64,000 nucleotides of DNA from Isoetes taiwanensis (taxonomy: Eukaryota > Streptophyta > Lycopodiopsida > Isoetales > Isoetaceae), in NCBI GenBank assembly GCA_021234155.1, contig JAJEKV010000049.1, positions 4,181,487 through 4,245,486 on the forward strand, in the 5' to 3' direction. The number at the start of each line of letters is the position of its first letter. Position 1 is the stretch's first letter. The notes below the pieces were generated by a model that worked only from the letters and a program-made list of their open reading frames with translations, was not told the origin of the DNA and did no database searches. The translations under genes were made by a program, and so were the position numbers. Shown piece after piece: positions 45,157-58,300 of the stretch.

Positions 45157-45310
45157 AAAAGACTGGTTGGTCTAGTGGTAAGGGTGGGGGGTTTGGGGGG
45201 CAATGTCCAGGGTTCAAGTCCCTGGTAAACCAAAAAAATTTTGTCCACCAAACTTGGGAGCTTTTGAGAGGCCAAGGCCCACGGAGGGTCCGGATCAAGC
45301 CATTTGGTAT
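45157..45310 (+). mobile_element. tRNA-derived SINE, copy 2
   Basis: A box TGGTCTAGTGG at 45168-45178 and B box GGTTCAAGTCC at 45211-45221. The same G-rich insert and 3' body as copy 1 are present (GTCCACCAAACTTGGGAGC). The B-box arm can pair (CCAGGG...CCCTGG), better than in copy 1 (CCATGG), so this copy looks less decayed. The upstream 70 bp also match copy 1 (GCCTTAACTAAGCATGGA). Confidence 0.8.
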
Positions 45311-45769
45311 TAGAATAATAACCTCCTGTTATGACTTGCAGATTTTAGGTGCCCTCCATGGTTTTCTGAAAGTGCAAGGTTCTTTGCGAAATGTACAAGC
45401 AAAACATTCCTCACTTTTTGGCTAGAAGCAAAGATTTTAAATACCAAGCTATATGCATACATGTAACCCCAGTTATATGGCTTTGATTGAAATCTGCTAT
45501 AGATGTGACATAACAATCTAGCTAAGGGTGAAGGCATTTTACCAAAAGCACTGAGGCTGGCGTTCTACTTTCTGGATCTTTTTGAACACTGCCAAATCAT
45601 CAATTTAACTAAGTCAGACATACATGTACTAGAGAGCGGGGAAGGAGATTTGGGTCTATAACTATTTAGTTACATGCAAGAGGAAGGTTTGACACCAGAT
45701 TCCTTAGGATATGTATGAAAAATGTGGGTTTTTGAAAAAATGTTATGTCCTAATGTAGTATCAAGGAAC

Positions 45770-46435
45770 GCAATGTTGTTGGTTACGTGGAGAAAGCAAA
45801 GAGTGAATTGACTTCACAATTATTCACCTGCATGTAGGACAAAGGCTGCACTCCACTTTTACCAAGTTATGTTGTTGCACTAAAGGCTTGTGCCCGGTAG
45901 CAGTATGGAAACTGGAAACGACATTCATATGCAAATTTGCTCAGCTTCAGAATAAGGCAGGGCAAGTTGTCTGTTTGCCTGTTATGGGAGATGTAGGATC
46001 ATGGCTGATGCTGACAAAGTCTTCAATTCAAAGAGTTCAGGAGATTTGGTAGTATGGAATGCACTTCTTAAAATATGCCATTCATAAGAAGGTATTTAAG
46101 CAAGTAGCATCAAAAAATTTCTCTATTCTGAAATGCAGTCTCTCTTGTTGACAAAGGAAAACAGTTACTTTCAGGCAATGTGCCTGCACTATTTGATCAA
46201 TCCTAGAATGGAACATTATTTTTATGTGCTTGATCTCCTTGCCCAATCCAATTACATAGATGATGCAGTGGCAGTAGTAAAAACATGCCTTTTAACTGAC
46301 TTAACAGTATGGAACACAATACTGGGTGCTTACTGGAAACGAAAAAATGTGGTGATTGGAAGGCTTTCTTTCAATTGTATACTAACATTCAATAGTGGAG
46401 ATGATTTTAAGGAGAAAGATGTCCTTCCCTGAATG
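45770..46435 (+). pseudogene. PPR protein pseudogene (PLS class)
   Basis: Broken plus-strand frames follow pentatricopeptide-repeat order. Around 45786 the sequence reads GYVEKAKSELTSQLFTCM, near 45870 YVVALKACA, and near 45910 METGNDIHMQI. From 46200 an open frame reads LINPRMEHYFYVLDLLAQSN, then YIDDAVAVVKTCLLTDLTVW and NTILGAYWKRKNVVIG. The last part matches the usual end of plant PPR proteins (P..EHY..mvDLLgR.G...eA, D...W..LLgAc..h.nv.lg). Plant PPR proteins edit or process organelle RNA. This copy has several frameshifts and stops and cannot be functional. Confidence 0.75.
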
Positions 46436-46439
46436 AGAA

Positions 46440-47235
46440 GTTCAAAAACTGCATCATATAATACCTTATGGTCTTGCATAAGGAAGAGTGTCGAAGCTAC
46501 GTGAGAATACAGTGTAAATGCCTGCTCTGAATTGCAAATGTACTATAATCTATCAATGTCGTTCTTATTCTTATGTACTAGGCCAGCCAATGTCATCCAT
46601 ATCCCATGTGCACTATGTGAGATTTCAAACAGGATAGATAAGTTAAGTGCATACATGTTCTTTCCAATATAGGGCAGTCAAAGCAAACATACATAATTCC
46701 GTTTAACTTTTCTAAAGAAAAGATGTATCCTATCATAAGAGATTTCAAACAATCTTAAATTTCTAAGAGCCCTTACCTTCGAGCAAGGATGGAAAACAGA
46801 ATTGTCTGATTATCTGATTACAGAATTAGCAAATATCAGAAGTTGGCTTTTCGCAAAGTGAAAATACATCAGACTCCATCATATCCATTTTATATAATGT
46901 ATCCTTTTGACTGTCTTAGCATGTACAAGCTCAAACTCGAGCTGGTCAGAAATCAGAAGACAGCCTGAACATGGACCTCTGTAACATGACTGATCAGAGG
47001 TTGAAACATAACTGAAAACCAGAGTTTCTATGATTGTGGAACTGAAAAATTTCAGTAGAAGAGAAAAGAGAAGAATTGAAATATGCAATAAGAAATGCTG
47101 ATATTAAATGATTTCTTTCTCAACATTGCATGTATTGAAATACAAAAAACATAGACATTAATGCTTCAAAATAACAAACAAATATGGAACGAGTCATTCC
47201 ACATCAATGGACATTTCATCAAACAAACAAGGAAA
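46440..47235. other. No recognisable gene
   Basis: AT-rich spacer between the PPR pseudogene and the trihelix-like gene, holding the 3' flank of the latter. Confidence 0.4.
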
Positions 47236-47239
47236 CAGA

Positions 47240-48261
47240 CTAATCCTTCGAGAGCTTTTCAAAAAGTCCAGTTAAGCTGCATGAAAGTTCCTTCAACATG
47301 GTGATTTTCTCCTCCTCGTAGGAGCACTTCTTCTTCTCCAATTCCAAGCTCTCTTCATGAGCCTTCTTATTGAATTTCGTCATAGCACTAACAGCCTTTG
47401 CAACCTCTGCTGCAGCATTCTTAATCTTCTTGGATTTCTGGGCCACGCAAGTGGGTTTCTCTTCAGATTCCTTTGTTGTATCTTCTGGTGCTTTTCTTTT
47501 TTCCACACTAGGCACATCAATCTCTTCAACTTCATCTAGATCATCTGCCATCGGAGTGTTAGCATCACTTTCACTTTCATGAGCATAGCACAGAACATGT
47601 GCTCGTTGGTTCATGTATTGATCTACAAGATCATACCACCTGCATGTCTCACTTCTTTCCGCACCAGACACGTTATTTTGATTTTTATCGGCTTTGTACT
47701 CCTTATACACGGCTTGCCACTTCTTCCTGCAAGCCTCGCTGTCCTTGTCGAAGTCCGGACACTTTGCAACCAATTGCACGTAAAGTTTGTGCCAAATATC
47801 AACACCTTGTCTACCTGCTTTAGTGAGAAATTCCTCGTGCATCTGTCCACGAAGATGAATTAGCATAACGACCCAATGATCCTTCCAATTAGTGCCCATG
47901 CCCTCACAATATTTCCTGCTGGCGTTTTAGTAATCTTGGGTTTACGACCTCGCTTTTTTTTCTCAGATGGTTCATTGGAAACACCTTGGGAGCCAGGTGT
48001 GTCATTTTGAAACATAGGTGGACAGGTGAAGATGCTAGCAGGAGGAGGAGCAGACATCTCAGACATGTCTGGAAAGGCTAAACGTACAACATAAGGATAA
48101 TGTGGACGGCTAACTGGACGGTAGGGATAGTGAACGACAGGAGGTGTTGGTTGGATGTTTGACATGTCTGGAGAGGAATTGTCATCAATGCCTTGAGAAA
48201 GAGGAACGAAGGAGGAATAGCTTGTTTGGGACATTTGGATGTAAGGCTCAAATCTTGCCAT
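47240..48261 (-). pseudogene. AT-hook plus trihelix (Myb/SANT-like) DNA-binding protein, one frameshift
   Basis: It starts at ATG 48261 (MARFEPYIQMSQ) with a Pro/Tyr-rich N-terminus, then an AT-hook-like basic block KKKRGRKPKITK (about 47960-47925). The frame then shifts by one near 47915. The new frame reads SRKYCEGMGTNWKDHWVV and continues as a trihelix/Myb-like domain with spaced Trp and a helix-ending C.KKWQAVYKEYK (about 47740). An acidic region (DDLDEVEEID) and a Lys/Glu coiled coil (LELEKKKCSYEEEKITML) lead to TAG at 47242-47240. Such proteins bind DNA in the nucleus; similar ones are also encoded by PIF/Harbinger transposons, so a transposon origin is possible. The frameshift could be an assembly error, since the rest is open. 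No splice pair was found that would fix it. Confidence 0.65.
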
Positions 48262-49790
48262 GTCTGAAAAAGAGGCAAAGAAAAAAGAAGATTAAAAATT
48301 CTATTGATACAAAATTAAAGTTGTTGATGAAGTAATCTATATCATTCTTGGACTTCTTGAGCAGAATCCAAACAGAATATCATCTGAAAGTATACATCTC
48401 TAATTCGGTCAAAGTAGTATTCAGAGTTTGGCTTACTCTATTCTACAAGGAAAACTTGAGAAAATGGACAGCAACGTCAATAAAAAGTTGAATGAAACAT
48501 CAATGACAATGTCAAATGCCACGAAGAATTTCAGCATTAGCAAATAAAAAGCAATTATTACGAAACCATGTACATCCTAATTCAATGAGATTGGCGCTAG
48601 CAGAGATTTCGATGGATCCAGAGAATTTCGATGGAGGGAAACTACAGGAATTTCGATGGAGGGAAACTGCATGCTCTTGTTTTGGCAACACCGATCCCGC
48701 TTTGCATCCTTGCAAATTTTACGGGCAGGAAGCCTTCCGATTGGCACATAGTTGCTGTCGTATTCTGTTCCGGGGGATTTCCCCTGGAAGAAAATGGGAC
48801 AGCTAGTTCGTACGGATTGGGTTTCGGACATGTCTCATTTCATTGTTGGGAAAAACAAGTTTATTTATTTTTCTGATGTGGCGGAAAGTTTTCCGGTAAA
48901 AAAATGAGACAGTTCGGTAGTGGAAAATCACCAGCTGGAGTCCCTAGTTAGGGCGACATCACACCATGTGCCCGGCCATTAATAAAAAATTCCCTGTCTT
49001 ATTAAAATTCTCCACGTGGACAAGTTGGGCACTTCGTGCTATCACACCAACATGCCCAAAACGATGCTTCGACTTGGGCACACGGCTGAATTTCGGTCGC
49101 ACCCCAGCGGGTGCCCAAAGCTTGGGCACCATATCAACACATGCCATATCATCATCTTCTCCGGCAAAATGTAGCAGAAAAAAAAACTCCCAAATCCTCT
49201 GTTTTTGAAGCCTCCGGAGTCGATTCGTGGGCCGGATTTGTGCCTGACAAAGCAGAATCCTAATCGGTCCTAACCAGATCGACAGATTTCATCATTTGGG
49301 CGACCCCAGATCGGGCTTTATCTGCTCAGATCCTTCCTTTTGTAGAGGTGTTCTTCGCTTTTGTCTCATCGCTGCATTTGCCAAAGCCTGTTATCTATAG
49401 CTAGATCCTACATTTTCCTTCTTCCACCTCTTCTCTGCCATAGCCTGATCCATCTTGTTTTGTGCCATATCCAAGAATCTCGATACCTCTCGCAAGCCGT
49501 TCTGATTGCTGCTGGATTCACCGCCATAGCTGGATTCACCGCAGTGGCTGTTACGTGGCAGTGGGCAGGTGCCCTAGTGTGATACAATGCTCGGACGTGT
49601 GTCTGGGCACTTGCCCAATGCCCATTTCATGCCAGATTTTCAAATTCCAGAATTGGGCAGGTGCCCTAGTGTGATTTCGCCCTTATTTGGTTATGTGCCC
49701 AACCCAAAACGACTAAAATATGTGACACGTGGCGGAAGGATAGCTTCTAACGTGTCGAATATCTGGGTTGGTTAGGGTTTATCAATCATG
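48262..49790. other. Non-coding, with short local duplications
   Basis: AATTTCGATGGAGGGAAACT is repeated in tandem at 48625-48668. GGGCAGGTGCCCTAGTGTGA occurs at 49564-49583 and 49655-49674. No gene recognised. Confidence 0.5.
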
Positions 49791-49799
49791 ATTCAACAG

Positions 49800-50245
49800 G
49801 AATAGACGGTCTTCAAAATTCGATGGACCGTCGCCTAGGTTAGAGCAGAAGATGCTCAACAAAGGCATGGATCGTCGCCTTATGATGCTTCACAAAGGTA
49901 AATCAGGGTTTTTCTTAGCTCTTATTTATCGTAGCTCTATTTCAGCCTTAGTTAAGATCATATTCAAGATCATAGTTCCCGGCAGCACGGGATAATTTGA
50001 GTTGGATGTGCCTTAAGCCATTCGATCACGATCTACGAGAATAGATTGTTTTAAAATTCCATGGCCGTTCTGGACCGTCGCATAGGTTAGAACAGAGGAT
50101 GCGCCACAAAGGCCTATGGTTAAATCAGAGGATGCTCCACAAAGGTAAATTAGGGTTTTCTTAGCTCCTGTTTATCGTAGCTCTACCCCAGCCTTAATTA
50201 AGATCATAGTGAAGAAGTGAAGATCATAGCTCCCGGCATCACAGA
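49800..50245 (+). repeat. Diverged tandem duplication, about 250 bp
   Basis: Each unit contains GGACCGTCGC..AGGTTAGA.CAGA.GATGC, then CACAAAGGTAAAT(C/T)AGGGTT, TTTATCGTAGCTCTA and AAGATCATAG(T/C)TCCCGGCA. The copies are at about 49820-49985 and 50070-50240. No coding function is seen. Confidence 0.7.
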
Positions 50246-50249
50246 ATAA

Positions 50250-53200
50250 TGACGTCTTGGTATTCGAAACGTGATTTGCCTTGCCATGCCATTTGCATTT
50301 CGGATTCTCACTTTAGTATGGACTAACATGTCTATTTGCCAGAGTTTGCTCTGTAATCTGTGCAAATTGATATTTAGATGTGATGTCGTAAGTTTTGCTT
50401 CCAAGGCACGTGCAATGCATTCTTTAGTAAAAACCTCTACTGACATGATTAAAAGTTTTATCTGAGCCTGAGTGATAATTTCTCTGGTACTAGCCTTTAT
50501 ATGGCAATGATACAGTCTATGGCTTTTAATTCGTCAGCACAAAGGTATGCCCAGTCTTTATGTCTCTTAAGTTGCCGCCAGCCTTCAATGCGTCAAATCA
50601 GAATGAACGATTTGAAAATTGAACTCAATGACCAGCATATGGCAATGACTCTTTTACATGGAATTTGAAGGACAAAAAACGTTCCCCTTTTCTTTGATGT
50701 TGGGCACTGACACAGTATAATATAGTGCTCTAGTGAGAATTTGGGGTGACTATTTAGGACAAGAGTGGTAGTCAATCCACATTTTGGTCTACATACCTTG
50801 CTGCTGATGTGTTGCAGAACCAAAACTTCTACATGAAAATGCAGCATTCTGTATCTCAAATGTGGCTATGCTTCGCTCCTTCAGCCTGCCATTTCCTTCC
50901 TAGGTTTACTCTAATCAATATTTATCAGCTCATTATGTTTGCAAACTGATAATAAGTATATATGTGCTGGCACAAGATCTTAAGTTCTGACATTGCATAT
51001 TGCTTTTTATGCTCCTATCTTTTCTTGGATTATAGGGTCTGTGTTTATACTCAGTGTAATAGGGTACCTCTGCATAGGCATCCTCTAAACTAGAGGCTAG
51101 ACGGAGTAAGTATTATAGCTTGGCAGCTCTCCGATTCCAGGCAATTGCATCAGAATATATCTGTTATATTTAGGGCTCTGCATATGCTCAGCACAATAGG
51201 ATACCTCTGCATAGGGATCTTCTAAACTATTGACTAAGCTTTCCAAGGAGTACGGATGCAATAGAATTGACAATTCCTTTTTGGAATAGTTAAACTATCA
51301 ATTTGGCATTACTTAATCTGCTTATTGGAAACCATTTTCTCGGTTTAGGCTTAGTGGAAACGATGATGAAAATTAGTTCGTGTCCTTTCAAGAAAGTTTT
51401 GTCGCTTCGAACCTAAAAAAGTGCATGAGTCCTGTAGCCTCAGCCTGCCGTGACCTGCTGCAGTCTTGTCTGCTAACTTTCTTCTAATTTTGTTTGGTGG
51501 GTAATGCCTTAACTATCTATTTCTTTCTCATTGTAGCTTTCATTTTTAAGGTAATTACTTGTATGAGGATTTCTCATTAAGCTTATGAATGATATCACCA
51601 TTACCCTATCTATGCCATTTTGAACCTGGTAGGAAGTAAAGGATCCTAGGTGAAGTTATCTATGCCCTTTAGAACCTGGTAGGAAGTAAAGGATTATGGA
51701 TGGCACAGGGGAATACTATTCCATCAGGGGTCCAGAGGGCCCTACACCCTATGCCTGGAGGCAATTGAACTTGGCTAAGTAATTGGGTGTGTAGGAACCT
51801 GTCAAGCAGAAGCTGCTTTAAATATTTCCAGAGAATTTTAGTTCAATTGCTGGTTTGCCTCTGCTTGTATTGCAACCTCTTGTATTTTCCTGTCATTACA
51901 TAGTTTAGCACATTGGTTGTTCTTACTTGGTAAAACTGGCCATTGAAACCTATACATGACTTAAAGTCAATCTGGTAAGAAAAACAACCACATCTACTAC
52001 CAGCTTCTACCAAGTAAGTTGATTGTGATTAAACAGGAGACATGATGAAATTCATAGCATCAATGCTTTTTGAGGGAGATGTCTAAAGATTATTTACATT
52101 TAACTTTTAGCTTGTTTTATTTAGAGTTATGATGGTGTATATTGCTTTTTTGCAGAACTTGAGCATGCGACAACCTGCTATTGCCTGAAAGCTTACGAAA
52201 GCTTAAGAGTAAGAAGTAAGAATTCATTGTTGTAGGGGTTTAATTGATGAAGGTTATTAAGGATTTTATGTTATAAGATTATCTTTCTAGACCCCATGAG
52301 CAGATCATTGCAGATGCATGCTTTCACTTTTAGGCAGAGCAGGGCAAATAGATCAAGCTCAGATTTGTTTTAATAAAATACCAATAGAGCCTGATTTGTT
52401 GAGTTCATGAAACAATTCTCATGAATTAGTTGGAGTTCTATGAAGGATTCGGTCGATGAATGATCATCTTCAGGAAGGCAAGACGCTTGCTGCTTATGGA
52501 AGTTAGGCTTGTTTCAATAAATTAAGATCATGAATGATATTAGGCTGTGCTTTTGGTCAGCTTAAGGAATATCCAGATATAAGATTGCATACTCTATGTA
52601 TCTCTAACTACCAACTGTGGCAGAACCTCCTTTCTTTCTAGAATTCTTAGTCAAGTATTCTGTTTGATCTCTCAATCTGGGCATTACAGTTTGATATTTA
52701 AATTTTGGGGTGTCAACTCATTTCATGAAATCATTACTTGTTAAGTTTGATAAATTTGCACGAGAAACCTGGCACGGAGATGCAGGACGTCTTGGAGGAT
52801 TGGATTTTGTGTTTTGCTTTATCCCTTATAGCAAGAATCCTTGCTCCGTAGATCTTCCTCCCAACAGAAGGAATTGCGGCCTCTAATTTACATGTATATG
52901 CTGACATTGGAGAAGGAGGGTCTTTCTTTGTTTTGCGGGAAACCGTCTTGCTCTCATCATACGTGGCATGGCAAACAAGTAGTATTGTAAATGTTCTTTA
53001 GCATAACACAAATTGCCATTCTTCTTTCAAATGGAACGTAAGTAAGCCTACATCTTTTCTTAGTTTTAAAGCACTGTTCCAATTGAAAAGCAGGGAAGTC
53101 TTCTGTGTCTACTTTTGTTTTAAATTGCTGTTGATTTCCCTTTATCAAACTTTCATAGTCCTTTTCTAATACTGCCCGTCTGCAAGAGTTGCTGGAGACT

Positions 53201-55326
53201 TTCAACGCTCGCATGGGTCGATCTAGAACTTGGATATTCTATTTTAAACAAGCTAAACTCTCTGTTTTTGAAGGGAAATTTATTAACTTTAAAGAATGAG
53301 GGAAACAGATGTCTTTTGGGGCCTGGGGTTCAATTCTGCAATTGCACCCCCTTTTTTTTGTGCTTTTGCTTTTTTTTTTTGCGCCTTATTGTAGTTGATG
53401 AACCTAACAGGTCAAGAATTGTGGACATAATCAATCTTTCACTTCAAAGTAAATTTTATGTTTATGGAATTTGATATTTTCTAATATGCACTTTCATGCC
53501 AATTGTAATCTTTTCAAAACTTCAGCTTTTCATATTTGATGATGGTACTCAATTCTAGATTGTAGAACTCTTGTATTTCACCAGGGAACTAGAGGTCTTC
53601 TACCTTTGTAGTGATTAGCTCATCAAGAACCTCCTATGTGGTGTAAGAGAATCATCTTATTCACGTGATGATTGGATTTCTTTCACTTTGATTACAAATG
53701 AGGTGCAAGGACAACTCATATTTTGATATGCTACAATATTCTACATATTCTACTTGTCAGCGATTCATCCATGGCCCTGCATTTTTGATCTCGTACATTT
53801 CACTAAAACTTATATCCTAAGGTATCATACTAATGAACTACAGTGAATGAATTATAAGAGAATGAATTATAGCTACTGTGTGAACCCATTTGCAGAACCC
53901 GACTTGAAAGCTCTAGTATTGCAACATTCTTAACAATCACGTAGCAAAATGTGACTGGATACAATTGTTGTAAACAATGCTCTATTATGATTACTACAAT
54001 CTTGGATCATAACATACGCGTGCTTTTATTAACATTCTTCTATGTGGACAAGCTCATATGTATCATGATGAATAGGTCTGAAACACGAGAGTGGTTTCAA
54101 TGCTAAAATTTGCATATTAGTTGAGATCATAGTTGACATCATTGTTTGTATCTCAGTGCTAATTTGAAGTTAAAGTTTGCATGTCGATTGACACCATGTC
54201 TAGGTTGTAGTGGGTAGAAGCTATCACTTTCTACTTTCTTGCAGTATTGGCTTTGATTAGTCTTGTTCGACAAGATATGTTCGTGTGTAAATGCAACATG
54301 TATCCTTGACAAAAAGAAAAAAATTGCAAGTTGCAAAGATTCTATGAATGGACTGGCAGACTAGGACTAATTTCAAAGGTTCAAGAAAAGTGCAAGTTTT
54401 GGGGATTCTCTAAATGGACTACTTAGACTTGCATTAGCTTCAAAAGTTCAATACTTATTTGTACGAGCATTGGAGCTAAAGTTTGTATCATGGTAGCATC
54501 TAACATCTAAGCATAATTAGCCTTGTATACGTTATTTGAAAATGTCTCTCATCTCTTGCAACACAAAGCACAAGAAAAAGGGATGTGTTATAAGATATAG
54601 AGAGAAATATAAAATAGCTATGGGATTCTATGGGTACCACAATAACTGAATCAACATTGGATGATAACTTCTACAATCTACCTAGTAAAAAACAGTTGGT
54701 TCTATAGAAGCATAATTTAAAATTGCCTCCCACAGTAGATGAAAATGGGCTGGGCCATAAATACTTGTCTATTATTCCCGCAATGTGGTCGGCAATATCA
54801 TAAATAGAAGAGGGAAATAGAATTGTTTCTTGGATTCCACTTTCAATAGATCTTACCAATGATTTAGAATTCCTCATTGGATCATTCGCTTAGAGCAAAG
54901 TAAAAAAGCTTAACTAGCCTATCTACTAGTAGTTAAGATGCACCTCAAATTCCTTGAAGAATATCTATTAGATTTGAATAAGTCTAAGCTTTGTTAAATA
55001 TGTCATTTAAGACTTGCAGCATTCAACCGCTTCTCCGTGCTGCACCCACTTCTCCATTTAAAGTCATCTAATAGAGTGACAATGACTGCTGATTTTAGAA
55101 AATTGGACTGCAGGCTCAAAGGCCACGTGGATACCAGCTCATCAGATGAATATCATTCAAAATGCACCTTCACGGGGATGAAGTGGCCCTTATGAATGCT
55201 GATTTTGCTACTGTATCGAAAACGAAAGATTGATGTGGCAGTCTAAGGAGCTACCAAGCCATCAAAAATATCAACGTAGAATGTAGGAGAGAATCACGAA
55301 GCGGATTCATCAGCCAATTGCCAACT
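50250..55326. other. Long region without recognisable gene, with small duplications
   Basis: Tandem pairs occur at about 51045-51095 / 51172-51222 (AGGGTACCTCTGCATAGGCA and variant) and 51605-51695 (GAACCTGGTAGGAAGTAAAG twice, 57 bp apart). Short open frames such as 52957-53214 minus have no recognised similarity. The last few hundred bases are the 5' flank of DRC10; no promoter motif stands out. Confidence 0.4.
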
Positions 55327-58300
55327 ATGGGAGCAGATATAGTGGTCAAGCCTTTTAGCATTGTGAATACGTCTTCGGGTACTCCAGTATCGCCTCCCAA
55401 ACAAGTAATTGAACCTTTGAAATGCGATTTACTTCTTTCTCTAGTCAACGAGGCATGGATTATGATCAGGTATGACTACAAAAGAATTTGTTTTTACAGT
55501 TTACTTCATATTATTCATAAGCTTTCAAAATATAGCTTTACAAGCAGTATCATAGGTACTGCATTCTTGTCACTTGGACATTCTAATTTGACTAAAGCGA
55601 ATATGTATAGTGATGCATTGAAACTGCATAATATCGATTTTAAATGTTCATAGCTATACCCATTCTACACTGTAGTTCTATTTATAGGTCTGTAAGTGGT
55701 CTTTTATTTAAGTTAGAAATACCTTGTATACCTTATATAAAGTTGTAATCGTTGGAATAAGTGTCATCTCCATTTTGGAATTGAAGGAGTTGTAACCCAC
55801 CATTCATCAGAAAGGAAATGGCATAGAAACAGAGAAAAATATTTTTGAGAATTATCGTAAAGACTTTGACAAAACAATTAAATGCTGATGGAGAAGGTTT
55901 TGCGACATATTGAATATAGTACCCAGAGAGTCTAGAAGTACTTTGGTGCCTTTGTAGAAGGAGGAGCTTCCATGAGGCATTACAATATTTTCTCCATATG
56001 ACAGCATTCATGAAATACCAAATACAACTTGCACAAATTTTTTGTTCAAGTGGAGGGTATATATGTTGTTATAAGAAGTCTACAATATGGATGTGAATTA
56101 GATGCATGCATTACATTTGCATTTACTTTATGGCTCTATCTCCGTCTTGAGTTCTCTTCCTCTTCAATATTTATAACGGTTTTGAATGTATCTGCTTTCA
56201 ACAGGAATGGATGCTCAGTAGTAGAGGAAGATTTGAACAAGGTTTCCACGTTAGCAGAAGCAGGACTAGAGAAAGTAAATGACTAAAAGCTTTTGTGTGT
56301 AGACATGAGTACATGTGCGTGTGCATGGTTTAGATAGTAGTATTAAAAAGCCCTATGCTTGTCATGAAATCCAAGTTGCTGTTTGATTTGAAATTGACAT
56401 GGCACAAGCTATATCTGGTTAGACTTGTTTTTGCTACAGGCAGGACGTAGCGAGTAGCAGTATACAGTTCAGTGGTTTACACTTCAGTTTTTTACCTTGA
56501 AAAACTTGAAATTCTATATGGCATGTGCATTAGGAACACCAATAAAGATAGTCGTCGCTTAAAAAGGATCGAAACTGTTTGCACCCCTTCATTGTACCCT
56601 CAAATCCAGTAGCTTTCATTCTTTTGTTTCCAAAATGTGCTCATATGCAATCATCTTGTCTGCATGTGGAAAAGCTTTTATGCATTGGTTCTTGCATGCT
56701 CAATACATCTTTTAAATTCTATTAGTTCAATGACAAATGAAGCCAGACATTTCTTGGACCCGAACATTCATGCCCTCTCGCAAAGTTGCTGGAAGCATGA
56801 CAAGACATGAAACTTTCTCCTTATTTCATAGTATGCATGGATGGAGAAGAGGAAATTTTCTTGGCCAATATCAATGTTTAACTGATGTAAGAAAACCTTG
56901 AATCACCCTAGGTGACCCCCACATCATATGAGAGATGACAACTAAATGCCCTAGTGTATGTATAGATAGATTCAGAAGGTTGTAGAACTGCCTCTTGGTT
57001 GAAAGCCCCTTATAGTCCATTTGTCTGTTACATACAAATGCTTCAGACCATATCTTGTTACCATCTTAATCTCAACGTTATTTTGAATGTAAAAGATAGA
57101 ATAGTATTGGGAGGGAAAAAGGCAGTCTATTGAGAAACATATTTTATTGGGAGTCGCTTAGAGGTCCTAATGACTTACCCACTTTTGCCTGGCTCGACTA
57201 GAGCTTCGGAAGGCACATATGCTAACCAATAGAGACTTTTCTCGCCTTTCAATGTATCAGCAAATATCTACAGCATATAATTATACTAGATTACTTGGAA
57301 AGCATCCTCAAGTTGCATAGATTTAGCAGCAAATTCTTTTCATTATGTTATGAGATATTGGAGCTTAACTTATAATCATTCAGCTCTCAGTTAGAACCTC
57401 TCTAATTGAGTCCACTCATCGTTAAGATCAGGTGCCCAAACTTCAACACCATACAAACTAATTATCAAACACAAAAGCTCCTTAAGGGGTTTCCATTGTT
57501 TGCCACATGTGCTTTCAATCATGTTGAATAGTCATATGGGTCTCTAATCCTTCCAAGATAAGCTTGAAGGCTGAAAAATGATACTGAAATTGTGAAAACA
57601 GTATATTTAAGAAGCACAATTATTGAGCAGTTTACAGATCCGGAAGAAACAGAAACTTTATCTAATTCAGCTAAATGTTTAGAAGACCTATACGGAGTCA
57701 CTGCTGGCCTTGCTTCATCTCAGCAAAGGCCGACAATGTGCAAGCATTATGTTCTGCACCCAGGGTCTATTTGTTCATATTTGTTAAAGATCACTTTGTT
57801 CTTTTGCGATAAGTGTTTTTGTAGCTCCTCTGGCAAAGAGGGTATTGGGACTACATCATTCTCATAAAAGAGGAGCTTGTGTAGAAAAAGTAGTGACAAA
57901 TACCTTTATCTAATGATGCTTTTCACGTTCTTAGATCTGACATTATTCTTATGTTGACATGTGCGCAGGAGGTAGTGGATGTATTGGAGCAGTACAGGCA
58001 ATGCGCATTGGATTTTTATGCGACAAATGAGTCTGATATAAAAATTGACAAGTTGGCTTCTTCAGCATGGCATTTGTGCCGTATTCTCAGCGTAAATACA
58101 CATCCTTCATTTGATATGCTCTCTAAACTTCTAGTAAAATGGAGTCTTAGCTTGTAGAATGTCATTTTTTTATGCCGAATTTTAATATTATAATTCTTGA
58201 TCAGATCCGTCATGTCCATGCACAAATTGCACATAGATAGTGAACTTGAAATGAAATGGAACCAACACTTAGTGAAATTGAGCAGAGTTTCCTTTAGTGG

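Noticed and set aside
58200-58240. Extra DRC10 exon after GATCAG at 58206
   Set aside because: It would encode IRHVHAQIAHR and then stop. Exon 4 joins exon 5 directly in phase (..LCRILS|IHHPALA), so no exon is needed here.
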